From the NCBI GenBank assembly GCA_035578175.1, contig JAQMRL010000003.1:102722969-102786968 (forward strand): 64,000 nucleotides of DNA, written 5' to 3'. This document shows positions 46,471 to 58,302 of the stretch, in pieces. The DNA is from Catonia carolina. Taxonomy: Eukaryota > Arthropoda > Insecta > Hemiptera > Achilidae. Every line of letters starts with the position of its first letter. The first letter of the stretch is position 1. The position numbers and the translations under genes were made by a program. Below the pieces are notes generated by a model. It searched no databases. It was not told the DNA's origin and saw only the letters and a list, made by a program, of their open reading frames with translations.

Positions 46471-47774
46471 TATCGTTATGTTATTAGAGCAATTGCGTGA
46501 AAAATTATAATTAACCTTTTTTTACAGTTTTAATGAAGATTTTAGGGCAGAAAATTTTAATTATCCAAAATGTCTAATGAATAAGTCTGAATTATCTAAT
46601 GTTGACTGTGACTGCAGTTACTTATATAGATCCAAATAAAAATAAATAAAATGGCACATTAATCGAAGACTTATTTTTATCAGCTATTGCGCCCGCGCTG
46701 TGTGCAGGCAATAATCCACCTTTCACTGGCTAACAATTAATCTAGCCTCAGAGTAAAGCTAGCCTCAGAGGAGTGAATTAAATAAAATGATTTACTGTTC
46801 TTGCCGGTTTCACTTTACATTTTACTTTTTCTAAATAGTATTACACAAAAGAAGCTTACCGTTTTTTTTTAAATTTAAGCTTTTTTGGAAGGTGGAAATT
46901 GTGTATCTCCGTAAAGTAATCATCCTATTTTTTTTACCCCTTGGGTACAAGTGATCTAGAAAAATTGAAAATACTTATTTGCATATTTTCTTAAACAATA
47001 TAAAATGAAAGGACGATTTACGATAATATTAATAATATTTATATTAAAAAATTATCTTGTATAAAGTAAGGTTAAGTACCATTTATTTGCTGTAGGAATT
47101 GGCCTACTAATATTTGATCATCTAAATTGTAAACAGTTTATTTTTAAGGCTCGTAAAGGTCTAGTTCTTTTAATAAGTTAATTGCCTACTTCCTACTATA
47201 CCACCTTTCTACCACCTGTTTGATGTAAGCCAGACCAGACATGCTCCAGGGTAAAAGATGCTGGTATCGATGTACCAGATGCCACCATTATAATTAAATG
47301 CCATTAACCTGACATATATTTTATCTATAGACGTTATACTTGTCCGTTTTTTTAAACGAAAGAACTCTATAAACAATATAAAAATAACTTCGTTAACGAT
47401 ATCTAAAATTTAATTTACTAATCAGTAGATAATAAAATCACTAATATAATTTTTCGTTAAATAGATAAATGTAAGATTATAACGAAATTTATTAATAACT
47501 GGAACACTTAAAAAATTATATCGTATTGTTAAGTTCAGCTATTTTAAGAGAAAGTACGTTACTTAAATCGATTCATGTTGTCTTCTAATTTATGTATCCA
47601 TATTTCGTTCAACAGATAGCGGTTAAGTACAGTTAAATTGTAAATTTTAATTGTTTTAAAATATCACAAAAATCAACTGGTATGTCCACTAGCAAATTTA
47701 CAATTCCCATGAACGTGAATACTATATTCTAAATTAAAGACAAAATGTTCTAAATTAAAAATGTCACGTAAATC
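46471..47774. other. No recognisable gene
   Basis: AT-rich sequence. A small duplication, CTAGCCTCAGAG, occurs twice at about 46742-46771. Confidence 0.5.
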
Positions 47775-48170
47775 AGCAATCTACAAGACCAATCTGGACA
47801 TATGGAGTTTAACTTTGGGATCATCTAAACTTTCACATACGAAACTTATACAAGCGATTCAAAATATGATTCTACGAGCGATAACGCAATGCCTCTTTTA
47901 CGTCACAAACTTAATGTTGCACAAAAACTTACAAATCCCATAGGTAAATAATTTCGCGAAACAACAAACTATACAAAACGATGTACGACAAATTTTTATT
48001 ATGTGACAACCCTTAAATTCAAAATAATTTACACTGGGTTGATACCGGATACCCAGCACAGATGTTTAAAATCCCTCTGGCCAAGAGATCTTCTGACCTA
48101 ATTGTAGGAACGTGGTGATGATTGCAAGCTCGAGCAAGTAATTCAAGTTTTGGATCCTTAGCGTCATATT
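47775..48170 (+). pseudogene. Jockey-like LINE 3' end
   Basis: A close relative of 4080-4470. The frame reads IYKTNLDIWSLTLGSSKL, SHTKLIQAIQNMILR, AITQCLFYVTNLMLHKNLQI, then stops. Against the other copy, a few codons are deleted right after IYKT and TYGVQLW has mutated to IWSLTLG. The non-coding 3' part (CTCTGGCCAAGAGATCTTCT) is also shared. 5'-truncated and dead. Confidence 0.8.
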
Positions 48171-48624
48171 TAGATATTGTTATGATATTTTAATATCAGA
48201 TACTAAATTTTCAATAAAAAAGTATCAAAAAAGAAATACTCTTCATGAAGTCGAGATCCGTTAGAATAAAATCAATTGTTTATAAAAAGTATTATATTTA
48301 CTTACAGATGTGTTTAAAAAACAAAAAAAATTCAAGTCTAAAATTTCGTCATTAATTTTAAAATGTTTAATAAATAATTTCTCTCTCAAATGTTGGGATG
48401 AATTAACCGATTCTACTATTGTTCAAATATTCAAACTTTTGCTGTGTACATTGGATTTCAATTTTTACAATCACAAATAGTTTTAACTAAAAAATATAAT
48501 CTATTGTATCTGGAAGAATCAAAGTGAAGTTTCCAACATTAAGAAGTGAAAAAAATTCGAATTTACTCTTAGGTTTTTTTAAATAAATGAGAGAGTTTCG
48601 ACGAAATTAAAGTTGTAACTTATA
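48171..48624. other. No recognisable gene
   Basis: AT-rich left flank of the DD41D transposon. Confidence 0.55.
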
Positions 48625-49980
48625 GGGTGATTCAAAAAGAGCGCCGGTTTTGATATATCAAATTAAGAGATTTATTTTATTGAAAAACTGAAAATAAATA
48701 CATCAACAAGTTCATCTTTCCTTCCTATTTTATGTATGAAAAATGATGTCATGCATGTGTCCTCCTCTACTGCGCTGGCACGCATCAACTCTGTCCATGA
48801 AACTGGATATTACTGCACGACAAGTTTCGACTTCCATTTGCCCGATAACCCGTCGAATTTCCTCCTTCAAGTCATTGATGTTTCGGGGTTTATTGGCATA
48901 CACCAATGACTTCAGATGACCCCAAAGAGGAAAGTCACAGGGCGTCAAGTCACACGACCTTGGTAGCCATTGATGGTCGGAATTACGAGAAATGATGCGA
49001 TCCTGGAACCGTTCACAGAGCAACAACATTGTTTCTCGTGCAGCGTGACAGGTGGCACCATCCTGCTGAAACCACAACTCGTCAATGTCCATTCCATCCA
49101 AATAACGCCACAAAAACTCCCTAATCATCGTACGGTATCGGTCTCCATTTACTGTCACGGCTTGTCCTTCTTGATTTTCAAAAAAGTAAGGGCCGATGAC
49201 ACCGCCCGACCAAAAGCCGCACCAAACTGTCACTCGCTGTGCATACATTTCCCTTTCATTAACCACGCGAGGGTTTTCTAAACCCCACATACGGCAGTTC
49301 TGTTTATTAACAAAACCGTTTAAGTGGAAGTGCGCCTCATCACTGAAAATGATTTTGTTTGCGAAGGTGTCATCATCCTGCCGTTTTCTCAATACCCAGT
49401 CAACAAACTGTCGTCTCTTCTGGTGGTCTGCCACTTTCAAATGTTGCGTCAACTGAATTTTATACGGGTGATATTGGAGATCGTACCGAAGAATTCTCCG
49501 TACAGAAGAACATCTTAAACCCAATTGTTGAGAACGGCGACGTATTGATTTTGCTGGGCTAACAGCCACACTGTCACGAACCAACGCAACGTTCTGCTCA
49601 GTTCGGCCAGAACGACGACGTCCAGAACTTTTAAGGTCGACTGTTGAACCCGTCTTAAAAAACTTTTTCATGAGCCTGCGAACTGTTGATTCATTCGGTG
49701 CTTCATTACGTCCTAGAGTACCGCGAAGTCGCCTGACAGTAGCCGCACAACTCTCTCCACTCTGGTAAAATGTTTTGACGATTAACACTCGTTGCGCAAT
49801 AGTAAACTTCTCCATGGTTAGACACAGACTGCGAAAGTACTACACTGCGAACAAGAGAAACTACAACTGAATCGTCAATCGGAATGTTCTCCAAAATAGA
49901 AATGTGGTCAAACAATGTTGCCAACCGATAAACAAAAATTTACCAGCCGTTTAAAAACCGGCGCTCTTTTTGAATCACCC
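48625..49980 (-). mobile_element. Complete Tc1/mariner-superfamily transposon (DD41D type)
   Basis: A 1356-bp element with identical 27-bp TIRs (48625-48651 and 49954-49980), beginning GGGTGATTCAAAAAGAG. The flanks are TATA on the left and TTTAC on the right, compatible with a TA target if one or two bases at an end belong to the element, so the exact duplication is ambiguous. It contains one intact transposase on the minus strand, with a 165-bp leader and a ~100-bp trailer. Perfect TIRs and an unbroken gene amid decayed elements suggest recent insertion. Confidence 0.93.
48730..49815 (-). CDS. DDE transposase, DD41D, Tc1/mariner superfamily
   Basis: A 361-residue protein starting at the ATG at 49813-49815 (context AACCATGG, good for eukaryotic initiation). 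It should bind the TIRs and catalyse cut-and-paste transposition in the nucleus. Residues 3-60 form a first helix-turn-helix of the kind common in insect transposases (KFTIAQRVLIVKTFYQSGES). Residues 70-125 look like a second (SGRRRSGRTEQ, then SIRRRSQQLGLRCSSVRRIL), and GRRRSGR could be an AT-hook-like basic patch. The RNase-H-like catalytic core follows: IIFSDEAHFHLNG (D159), WFQQDGATCHAA (D252) and SCDLTPCDFPLWG (D294). I count 41 residues between D252 and D294, unlike the 34 of classical Tc1 and mariner. The third catalytic residue is D, not E. There are no stops or frameshifts and the length is normal for the superfamily. The assignment by catalytic spacing is my count from the sequence. 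Confidence 0.95.
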   Translation of the reverse strand: MEKFTIAQRVLIVKTFYQSGESCAATVRRLRGTLGRNEAPNESTVRRLMKKFFKTGSTVDLKSSGRRRSGRTEQNVALVRDSVAVSPAKSIRRRSQQLGLRCSSVRRILRYDLQYHPYKIQLTQHLKVADHQKRRQFVDWVLRKRQDDDTFANKIIFSDEAHFHLNGFVNKQNCRMWGLENPRVVNEREMYAQRVTVWCGFWSGGVIGPYFFENQEGQAVTVNGDRYRTMIREFLWRYLDGMDIDELWFQQDGATCHAARETMLLLCERFQDRIISRNSDHQWLPRSCDLTPCDFPLWGHLKSLVYANKPRNINDLKEEIRRVIGQMEVETCRAVISSFMDRVDACQRSRGGHMHDIIFHT

Positions 49981-50221
49981 TTTACTTGTAATTTAAACAT
50001 TTTACTTCACCATATATAACATTTTTTATTTAAACATTACTAACGTATACCTATATATATTTTTTATGACAAGTGTTTAGAAACGTAAGAAAAAAGGATG
50101 TTATTTATATTACTTTATTTAAAAAAATGTATATTTTCCTACAGATATAATTCATAATCAATAGGCGATTTGTAGGAAATACGAAGTTCAAGAAGATTGG
50201 TCTCTGTGTGAACAAAATATC
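49981..50221. other. No recognisable gene
   Basis: Short AT-rich right flank of the DD41D transposon before a family C copy. Confidence 0.55.
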
Positions 50222-50795
50222 TCATGAATCGTTCAAAGTTGGAAATTAAGTTAGGTATCATTGCAGGATCCGACACGAACATTTTCATTAAAATCGGTCA
50301 ACCTGAAGTAGTCGTTTATTTGTGTGATTTTTCACTTTTTTTCAATCCTTCCAAAAACGGTTCTTTCGAATTTTATAAAACTGTTCTAAAACGCCTCATT
50401 TACTAAATCTGTTTTGCTCTACAAGATAGGGTAAGCGCCTTATCTTCTGGAATTCTTAGAGGAGCATGTGCTCTCGTCAAATTTTTTTAAGATATCAGCC
50501 TTAATACGCATTCAATGACAAACGTGTATAATATAATCAAAGTAATAGAAAATAAAAACATGTACAACTTTTATTTCAAAAAATGTTTCTTCAGAGTTTA
50601 GTTCAGCGTCCATTAATGAATTTCGAAGTTTTAAGTTCTACAGTGGTTGGTTTTCATTTTTCATCTTTCGCTCATGATTGATTTTAGGTTTTTATCGTGT
50701 TACACAATTTAATCATATTAAACCTAGATATATTGATCGTTATAAACATTGGAAAAATAAAAGTTAAGTGTTTCACACTAGTTTTTTTTGTTTTT
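50222..50795 (-). repeat. Family C repeat, internally deleted
   Basis: On the minus strand it starts at AAGTGTTTCACACTAG in complement and ends near the CCGGTTGACC-type segment. Compared with 40209-41290 one internal module is missing and the microsatellite region is absent. Confidence 0.65.
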
Positions 50796-52481
50796 CATTT
50801 GTTATTATCCACTTTTTTCAAATCATCTGAACATATTTGTCAACGACACATATGTTCAGAAGATTTGAAACTTCAAAATCATAAAAATCCCTTATTATGC
50901 AACATGAATTTTGGATCTATCAGGAATCCCACAAAGACGACTGTAACGCCGATGGAGTAGAGTCATGATACATTAACCCAACTCTAACATTTATTACGTG
51001 TACAAAATATAAATTAAATTTAACATAATTATCGTTGTTTGGAGAGCTATTTCTGGGTCTCCTCAAAGCCATTAATGCGGTTAGTTTTTTATATAATATA
51101 TTTTTAAATTTAGTTGTAAACATTTTTGCTGGTTGTTTTTATACAGTTGAAAAATGAATTAAGTAAACGAAAAATATCTGAACAATGTGAATTCCTGACA
51201 TGTCCCGGTCCAAATTGAGTTGTTTTGTACTGTTTGTTACTTTAATTTGCCATCCATTTGATCCTGAACGTAAGAAATTAGGTGAATTACAATATTTAAA
51301 CTGACGTAAATTGTGTAAGAAAACTGGTAGTTTTTTGAATTATTGTTCTTGGCATTTAAAATTTTGTTCAATTAATCTTAATTACAGTAAGTTATAAAAT
51401 GCGCTAATATTCCAACTATAATTTATTTTCATTACATCCGAAGTTTATACTAGTCTGGTGAATATTGTTTTATTAATTTAATAGTAATAATAATAATAAA
51501 AATAATAAAACACTATACTGTAATATTATTAAAACATTATTTTATAGTTATTAATAACATACACGCTATCGTTAAATCTGTTTATTACATCTTTAATATC
51601 TGTTTTTAGTAACGTAGTGAAATATGAACGACTTTACATTAATGATGGAGTTACAAAGTCAAGTGTTCATATAAAATATGAAGAGAAAGTTGTCGGCACT
51701 GTTGTGTACTGTAACTCATAACATTATTATTATTATTATTATGGTTTAAGTTATACCTACATAAAATAATGCTGAAATTAAATAGGAAAAGTAAATTACT
51801 TTAGTTATTGTATCGGTCGAACGGTCACTGAACTAAAAATGGTGTGTTTCAAAGAACATACCTACGCCTTCTTTGTTTATTTATTCTGCCACGTATGTAA
51901 CTTTTATGATAATTTTTTTACAAAATGAAACTCTTAGTTAAATTTTATGACATATTTTGAATTTTAAATTAAGTTAAAATTTTATGGGTGTTTCAAATTA
52001 CATTTGTGGCTATTTGTGAACTCAATAATTAAGCTACTTTTTATTTCATTCTGATTGAAAATAGATTTCAAAAAATTAAGTTTAACTGGTTGATCTTTTG
52101 AGTTGTTAAGGTGACTAGTTGACTAACACAAACACCAATGATCGTCCTTTTTCAGCATGTTACAAGCTTTTTAGCTTGTATCCCTAGTATTTTTTTTTTA
52201 GTATTTTATAATATTTTTAGCTTGTAGCCCTGCTATTTTTAATACCAGGTAACAGAATTTTTAGTCTGTAATTTATAGCTTGACGTCTTTTTTAACATTT
52301 AAAAAAAAAAGTTACATCTGGGTCAATAAAGCATAAAAACAATGTTTCTAAATCACGTACTAAAGAGCACTACCTAATAGTAATGTTCTATGTGAAAAAA
52401 TATTATAATAATTTACCCATCTTGTATTTACTCGTACCATCAATTTGAATTTTTACATGTTTAAAATTTGAGAAAAATATG
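50796..52481. other. No recognisable gene
   Basis: AT-rich sequence with ATT/AAT simple repeats (51485-51510, 51722-51741). No coding signal. Confidence 0.55.
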
Positions 52482-52489
52482 GTTTAAAG

Positions 52490-52856
52490 CAGGGGTTCTC
52501 AACCTGGGGGCCCCCCCAGGGGGGCGTAGAAGATTTTCAAGGGAGGCGTCATCGTATTAGAATAGAAAAAAAGCTATGATTAACCCAGGTTAGTTCCTGC
52601 CTTTATATTTCAAACACCATTATTATATTGTAAAACACTCAATGTTAGAGTTTGAAGATTTCGTAAACAATTATATTTTAAGTTTTTTGGTTCTGTGATT
52701 TGACTATATGTTCAAAAATGTATTGAAGGTAGTATTAAACATTTTGTAAAAAGTTATCAAATATTTAATTGTATTACCTACAATAGTACAGGGGAGGCGT
52801 GACGAAAAGTCAGTCTACTAAGGGAGGCACAGAACCTGAAAGGTTGAGAACCCCTG
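52490..52856. mobile_element. hAT-type MITE, 367 bp, 8-bp target duplication
   Basis: Flanked by the perfect 8-bp direct repeat GTTTAAAG (52482-52489 and 52857-52864). Inverted termini are CAGGGGTTCTCAACCTG (left) and CAGGGGTTCTCAACCTTTC (right, reverse complement). CAGGGGTTCTCAACC with an 8-bp duplication is the classic signature of hAT non-autonomous elements. GGGAGGCGTC-type subterminal repeats occur near both ends. No coding sequence. Confidence 0.95.
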
Positions 52857-52864
52857 GTTTAAAG

Positions 52865-53729
52865 TATATATAATGTCCCAATTCCATTATCGTTTGTGTC
52901 TTCGTCGTGGTTTCCTTGGCAAGTGAATAGAATTTAGCTTCGAATCAGTGAATTTTCTAATATGAAGAGGATGTTTCATTGGTCCTTCTGGTTACCATTT
53001 GCACTCTAAACCCGAAGGATTTCAAGTTGCTCTCTTCCCTCTTCCCCCTTACTTTAACATTATGAAACAGCTCAAAATTTTGATTTTTAATGATTTCGTT
53101 AGATTTTTGCCAATTCTTATGCGGAATCTATTGCAAAATCCCTTATTTTATGTAAATGAAGGTCTTTACAAAAATTATTTAGGTGAATTTTTGTGGCCAT
53201 ATATGTAGAATTGTGGTTTAAATCTAATGAACATTTTTTCAAAAGCAGTGCAACTCAAGAATCTTAAACTACTGTCGAACGTATCGTTAAAAGAATAAAT
53301 TTGTGTAAAATAATTTAGGATCTTTATTCTTTTGTAAGTTTTAACCCGAAATTGACCCTAATGTATAATTTAACCTTAAAATGCAAATAATACTGAAATC
53401 TAATAGAAGTTAAAAGATCGTAAAAAAGCTACTACATTTTTTCAGATGATATCTGAAAAAGCCTTATCCGGACTTACATAGATTTCCTAAAATGAAGTCG
53501 GCACAGACCTAAATATAAAAGTTTCATTTTAAATTTCATGATCGATTAATTATTATGTAGAAGTAATTTAAAAAGAAGTTATTGTGAGCCAAATGGGAAT
53601 AATAGGTTTTTTTATCTTATATGAATAATAACTGTAGAATATCTTTGATAAAATCTAAAATACATAATTAGTAAAAATAATGAAAAGTGGGGGTTCAAAT
53701 TAGTAGCAAACATCTTTACGATTTTTTTC
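52865..53729. other. No recognisable gene
   Basis: AT-rich sequence. A plus-strand frame at 52999-53208 shows no known motif. Confidence 0.5.
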
Positions 53730-54330
53730 AAAATCCTTTCATTTACTAAATTTTTGTGCTCTACAATATAGGGTAAGCGCCATGTCTGCTAAACTTCTTG
53801 GAGAGGCTGTTTTCTCGTGAAAAAATGTTTTTTGTTTTAAATTGCAGCTTTAATATTCACTTTAGCGCAAAAATATATATAATAAAAGTTGTAGAACATG
53901 TAAAATACTATAACTTTTATTTTAAACATTTTTTTATAACGCTTAGTTTAGCGGTAATTAGCAATTTTCTGTGTTTTTCTTACGAAAGCGTGTAAAAAAT
54001 CGATTTTTTTAAGATTTCAGCCTTAGCATTTTACGACAAAAGTGTAGTATATAATAAAATTTATAGGAAATTAAAAGATCTACAACTTTTTTTTAAGAAT
54101 ATTTCTGTGCAGAGCCTACTTTAGCGTGAAAGAATGATTTTCTGTATTTTTAAGCTAATCTGAGGTTAATTTTCATTTTTTGTCTTTCACTCATGATTAA
54201 AATTAGGTCATGTTTAATGAGGTTAGTTTTTTTGTTTATTTCTAACGGTCTTTTACTAATGTTAGGTTATATTGTTAATTATTTGCATTGGCAAGAGAAT
54301 GTTGTATAAGTGTTTCACACCAGATTTTTT
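53730..54330 (-). repeat. Family C repeat, 5' two thirds
   Basis: Reads in complement from AAGTGTTTCACACCAGA at the right to CATTTACTAAATTTTTGTGC at the left, covering both internal modules and the CATGTCTGCTAAACTTCTTG segment. The microsatellite-bearing third is absent, as at 34884-35489: both copies break near the same place. Confidence 0.7.
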
Positions 54331-55684
54331 TAATATGTTTGCTAAGAGGAAAAAAGTATGAATTGTAAAATTTATCCCAAATCTCTCCTCCACTTTCTGT
54401 AGAGCCGATTGAGGTTATCTGGTAAATTTAGACTGTTCACGACACAGATTAGTGGGTTGTTATTGTTTATTTTAAATTTTGATTTAAATCACTGGTCCGT
54501 CTGTTGAATTGTTTCACATAATATACGGTTCATTAAGATTTGTGTGCAATGTATGGATTAGAAATATATGAGGGATAGTTAACAGCTGTTCGCTGCAGTT
54601 TTTATTGACAATGTTTTAGTTTAGACAACTGATGGTTTAGCTGAGCCATAAATCTGGCATCCGTACATTCATACTGATTTGAGTAATGATTTATAAAGAA
54701 GTACTGTCTGATGAGGGGGTAATTTTTATTTTAGGGACAGAACACTTAAGCTGTCTAGTATCTAAAGCTTTGCACTCTGTGCTGATATGTTCATTTCATG
54801 CATTTCATGAACTCCAAAATAGCAAATTTTGCTAACTTTTGCTATATGAAAATTAAATAATTGATGCTACTTTAATAAACTAAAAACCATTGATTTGAAA
54901 ATGAATACAAAATTACGGATTTTTGAGTTGAAAATATTCAGTCTTATCTTGGTGGGTGTTTGTTAAAAGCAAATTCAGATTCGTTGAAAATCTCTCTCCT
55001 CTAATATTGATGTAACTTGTTAGCTGTTCTTGAAAATTCAGAATACTGTTATAAATTTTAAATGAATAAGAAAAGAAAATAAACACGACAATTTTTCGAG
55101 ATAAAAATTTTCTTATAAAAAATGTTCAAGAAGTTTTTCACTAACGAATCCATACAATTTAAAGAAAATTTAAAACAAAGCCCTTTCGTTTTTCAGAATA
55201 ATGAAAAATTTACGAGGAAAAGTTTTTCGTAAACTTAGTACTCAGTTTAAGAAACGAAGTTTACCAACTCTATGCTCTTCATTCTGATCGTTAACCCTTC
55301 ATTATTTGTAGAAGTAATAATGAAAACGAAAACTTATTAGACGTAGGCTTAACTTAAGTTTAACTTATTAGTTCAACTTTAAATGCATCCGTACATTCGA
55401 AAACTAACGGAATATGAATTGAGTTAATTTATTATTTTAAAATTCTGTTAATACGTATTTTACAAAACTACTTAATTTTTATTGAGAGCCAGTTTTCTCT
55501 CTCACCCCTCTGCCCCTTGCTCTTTCTTTCTTTCTATTTTGCCTTTATAATCACGTCATCTGTTAAGGGTGTTAGCAACTAATATGGTGATATGGGTTTC
55601 TTCCGCCCGGAATTCCACTGAGCATCATAAGCTGTCATTTTTATCCAATTTTGTATTCATAATTCTTTTTCTTATCGTGCTCTC
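54331..55684. other. No recognisable gene
   Basis: AT-rich sequence, with a CT-rich patch at 55495-55545 (TCTCTCTCACCCC) resembling the one near 38400. Confidence 0.5.
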
Positions 55685-55905
55685 TCCTACCGGAGGTCGG
55701 CAATCATTATGGCTTTTCAAACCTTGGACACCGCAGCTCTGAACAGCTTCGCTGAGGTACAACGAAACCAGTCGCGAAGATTCTTCAACCGAAACATTTT
55801 TCTTCTTTCCATATCTCTTTTTCCCTGAATCTTGCCTGTAATATCAAACGAAAGCATTTCATATCTTGGTCCACGCATAATGTGACCCAGATATTCCATT
55901 TTCAT
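55685..55905 (-). pseudogene. LINE endonuclease/RT polyprotein C-terminus
   Basis: The minus-strand frame reads MKMEYLGHIMRGPRYEML, GKIQGKRDMERRKMFRLKNL, RDWFRCTSAKLFRAAVSKV, a stop, then KAIMIADLR. LGH(I/V)MR, R.GRRR.SWL(K/R)NLR.W and (E/K)LFRAAV.KV are the well-known C-terminal motifs of insect endonuclease-reverse transcriptase (RTE-like) elements. It is about 70 residues of a >900-residue protein, so a relic. It differs from the 5858-type family. Confidence 0.8.
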
Positions 55906-56466
55906 AATTATACGCTGTGTTTATGTATTGAGTTACATGTCGTTCATTTAAGTTGTAACAATTTAATTTAGTTTTAAAAAGTGCAATCCGGAATCGAATT
56001 GCAATTAAATCCGATATCTTTGGTTTAGCATTCATGTAGGTACATTTTCAAAGGAGCCGTGAGAAGTATTTCGCAGTCTGTGTGATTTAACTTTGATTGG
56101 GTTTTATGAAATAATTTTTATTAGGAGAATAACATGACAGCTGGATGTATTTGAATGGCTAAAAGGAAATTGATACCGGTGTAAATGCTTTTGCCCTGCA
56201 ATATCCCAATTTTCAATTCTAATAAGACATTTTTTCGTTCTAAACACGGTTAATGAATTTTAAAAATATTTTTTCGTTAATTTAAATGTATTTATAGGGA
56301 CAAGTGTAAAGAATTATAATAATTCAAACGCTAATCTAATTTCTCGTTAGGATTTCAATGTTTAAAAAACGCATTGAAATAATATTTGATCTTTAGTTTT
56401 TTTTTAATGAATAGGCCTACTAAGGACCGCAACAGTTTACCAATTTGGCAGCTATCTATTATCGGC

Positions 56467-56469
<3 letters not shown>
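55906..56469. other. No recognisable gene
   Basis: AT-rich sequence between two LINE remnants on the same strand but of different families. Confidence 0.5.
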
Positions 56470-56517
<48 letters not shown>

Positions 56518-57190
56518 CTCCATCTCTCCTCCATCCTTTCGTTTTGAGCCAACCTTGTTTCCCTCGACCAAGTCTCTCTCTTTTGTTCCTCTGGGAAAGC
56601 ACCATCCTTCAACTTATTTCTCAATTCTGTTCCTTGAGAGATTTCTCGCTTAAGTTATATTCAGTCTTTCTATATCTTTTGTGGCTTCCATGGACCATCG
56701 GAATTTCGTCTTGCGGTTGTCAGTCATAGTAAAAATTTGTGTGTTTGTCTGTTTGAATCCATTCTGTATAGATGGCCGTAGAAAGTCAGTCTTCTTTTCC
56801 TTATTGTATCCGGGATTTTTTCGATGTGGCTGTAAATTTCTTATTACCACAGGTACGGATAAAGTTTTCTTTCCTGCTTCCAAAATTTTTGCGGAGGATT
56901 TTCCTTTCCTCCATTTCCAAGCTCTGAGATATTTCTTTCTATGTAGGGTCAAACACTAAGCAGCGTATAGTGCTTCAGGTTGTGTAACTGAGATGTAATG
57001 TCTTAGTTTCGCGTTCCTGGAGATAAATTGTTTACTTTAGATGTTTTTGGTCAGATTGTAGGCTATTCTCATTTTGATGATTTTCTGGTATTGCCTCTTT
57101 CTTGGAGATATTTTTTTTTATTGTTTCTCCTAGATATTTGAACTTTTTAACCCTCTTTATTTTTCCATTTTTAGTATTCAGAAATTTTGG
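56470..57190 (-). pseudogene. RTE-like LINE, C-terminal third of ORF2
   Basis: Minus-strand frames give, in order, KIKRVKKFKYLGETI (the YLG motif in the RT thumb), ISKKEAIP, MEERKILRKNFGSRKENFIR, TDNRKTKFRWSMEATKDIER and KLKDGAFPEEQKRETWS. The tail is rich in Lys, Arg and Glu, where a CT/GA run (56468-56501 on the plus strand) has expanded. Several frameshifts and stops. The FYGHL.RMD region and basic tail relate it to 5858-6255 and 35490-35678. Confidence 0.75.
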
Positions 57191-57659
57191 AGCGTTTCCT
57201 ATGTTTGACATTTACTTTCACATGACCTTTAGTTTTATAAAAATAGTTACAAATTTTATGGTTTATATTGAAACTTTTAATCACTGCTTTACTACTTTTT
57301 GTATGTAGAAAAATTGTTTTCTTTTGGATTAAAGATAACTTCTTATACGTTGAGAAAATGACATGGTTCTCTCTCAAAGATAGGAGTAGATGAAGTTGAA
57401 AATACAACAAAACAAATTAAGTTTTAGGGGACTAGTTTTCTTTTTTTTAAATATGTACGATAATAATCAATGTTTATAAAAATATAAATTACGTTTATAA
57501 CTTACAAACATATGGTTATTTTTGAACGGTTATCTGTATCGGTGAAACAAATAAAAATGTATATTGAAATATCTGTATGGAGTTCAATAAATTGTCAAGT
57601 CAGGAACAGAAATATCTTTTAAATTATTTGTTGTTGAAGTTAAAAAATGATTACAGTAT
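57191..57659. other. No recognisable gene
   Basis: AT-rich sequence upstream of the LINE remnant on its strand; no RT motif found here. Confidence 0.45.
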
Positions 57660-58040
57660 AGATTTTTAGGGAAATGCGAGGACGATATGGGTTCATTTGC
57701 AGTGGTGGTGGTAGTAGTTGAGTGTGGGCGAGGATGTAGAATGAGGGTGAAGCTGAAACAGAGTTACACCCGTATTTGTTCGCTGTTGGATGAAATGGTG
57801 TTGCAGAGTAAGGGCTAAGCTTGTGGGTGGGTTGCGGAATGAGTTGAATGGATTCAGGTGGAAACGAGAGAGTGAATACAGGAATTTAATGTGCAAGAGC
57901 GAGAACGATATATGAGAATGAGGGATGTGAGTTGCATTGACATGGTCGTAAAGATGCGGCCGTAAAGAGGGCGTCCCGACACTAGGCGCCAGGCGTCAGG
58001 CCATCTGTTATATACCCTGTATCTGCTTCGCACTTTAAAA
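57660..58040. other. GC-richer island, function unknown
   Basis: A ~380-bp block with more G and C than its neighbours on the plus strand (GTGGTGGTGG near 57703, GATGCGGCCGTAAAGAGGGC near 57953, CGACACTAGGCGCCAGGCG near 57978). Minus-strand frames of 64-67 codons open across it with no motif I know. It could be part of an unrecognised transposon or an old promoter or exon. Confidence 0.35.
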
Positions 58041-58302
58041 TTTAACAAGTTATCAGTATTATTCTTAACTTTGTTTTCAACTTTTTTCAGTATTTACATA
58101 TTTTACACTTTTTAACTTGATACTTTTCTTTTTACAACGTCTACAGATAAATTCATAGATGGCTTGGTAAAATGTGAGACTTCTAAAGAAAAGGTACAAA
58201 ACTCACTGTATTATTAATTTGTCTACTTTGTAATATTTCCTATAAGTTTAAATGACTCGTGAATATAAAGAACATGTAAAATAGAGGGCATCAATACTAC
58301 AC

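Noticed and set aside
48970..49562. Four plus-strand frames of 64-103 codons
   Set aside because: They are antisense shadows of the transposase gene, which has strong motifs on the minus strand.
55981..56040. tRNA-like SINE head on the minus strand (TTCGATTCCGG)
   Set aside because: The A-box half is not recognisable and the flank matches no SINE in the window.
56355..56729. Frames with Leu-Ser and Arg-Glu repeats on both strands
   Set aside because: The plus-strand frame is the complement of a LINE C-terminus plus a CT run. Only the minus-strand LINE reading has family motifs.
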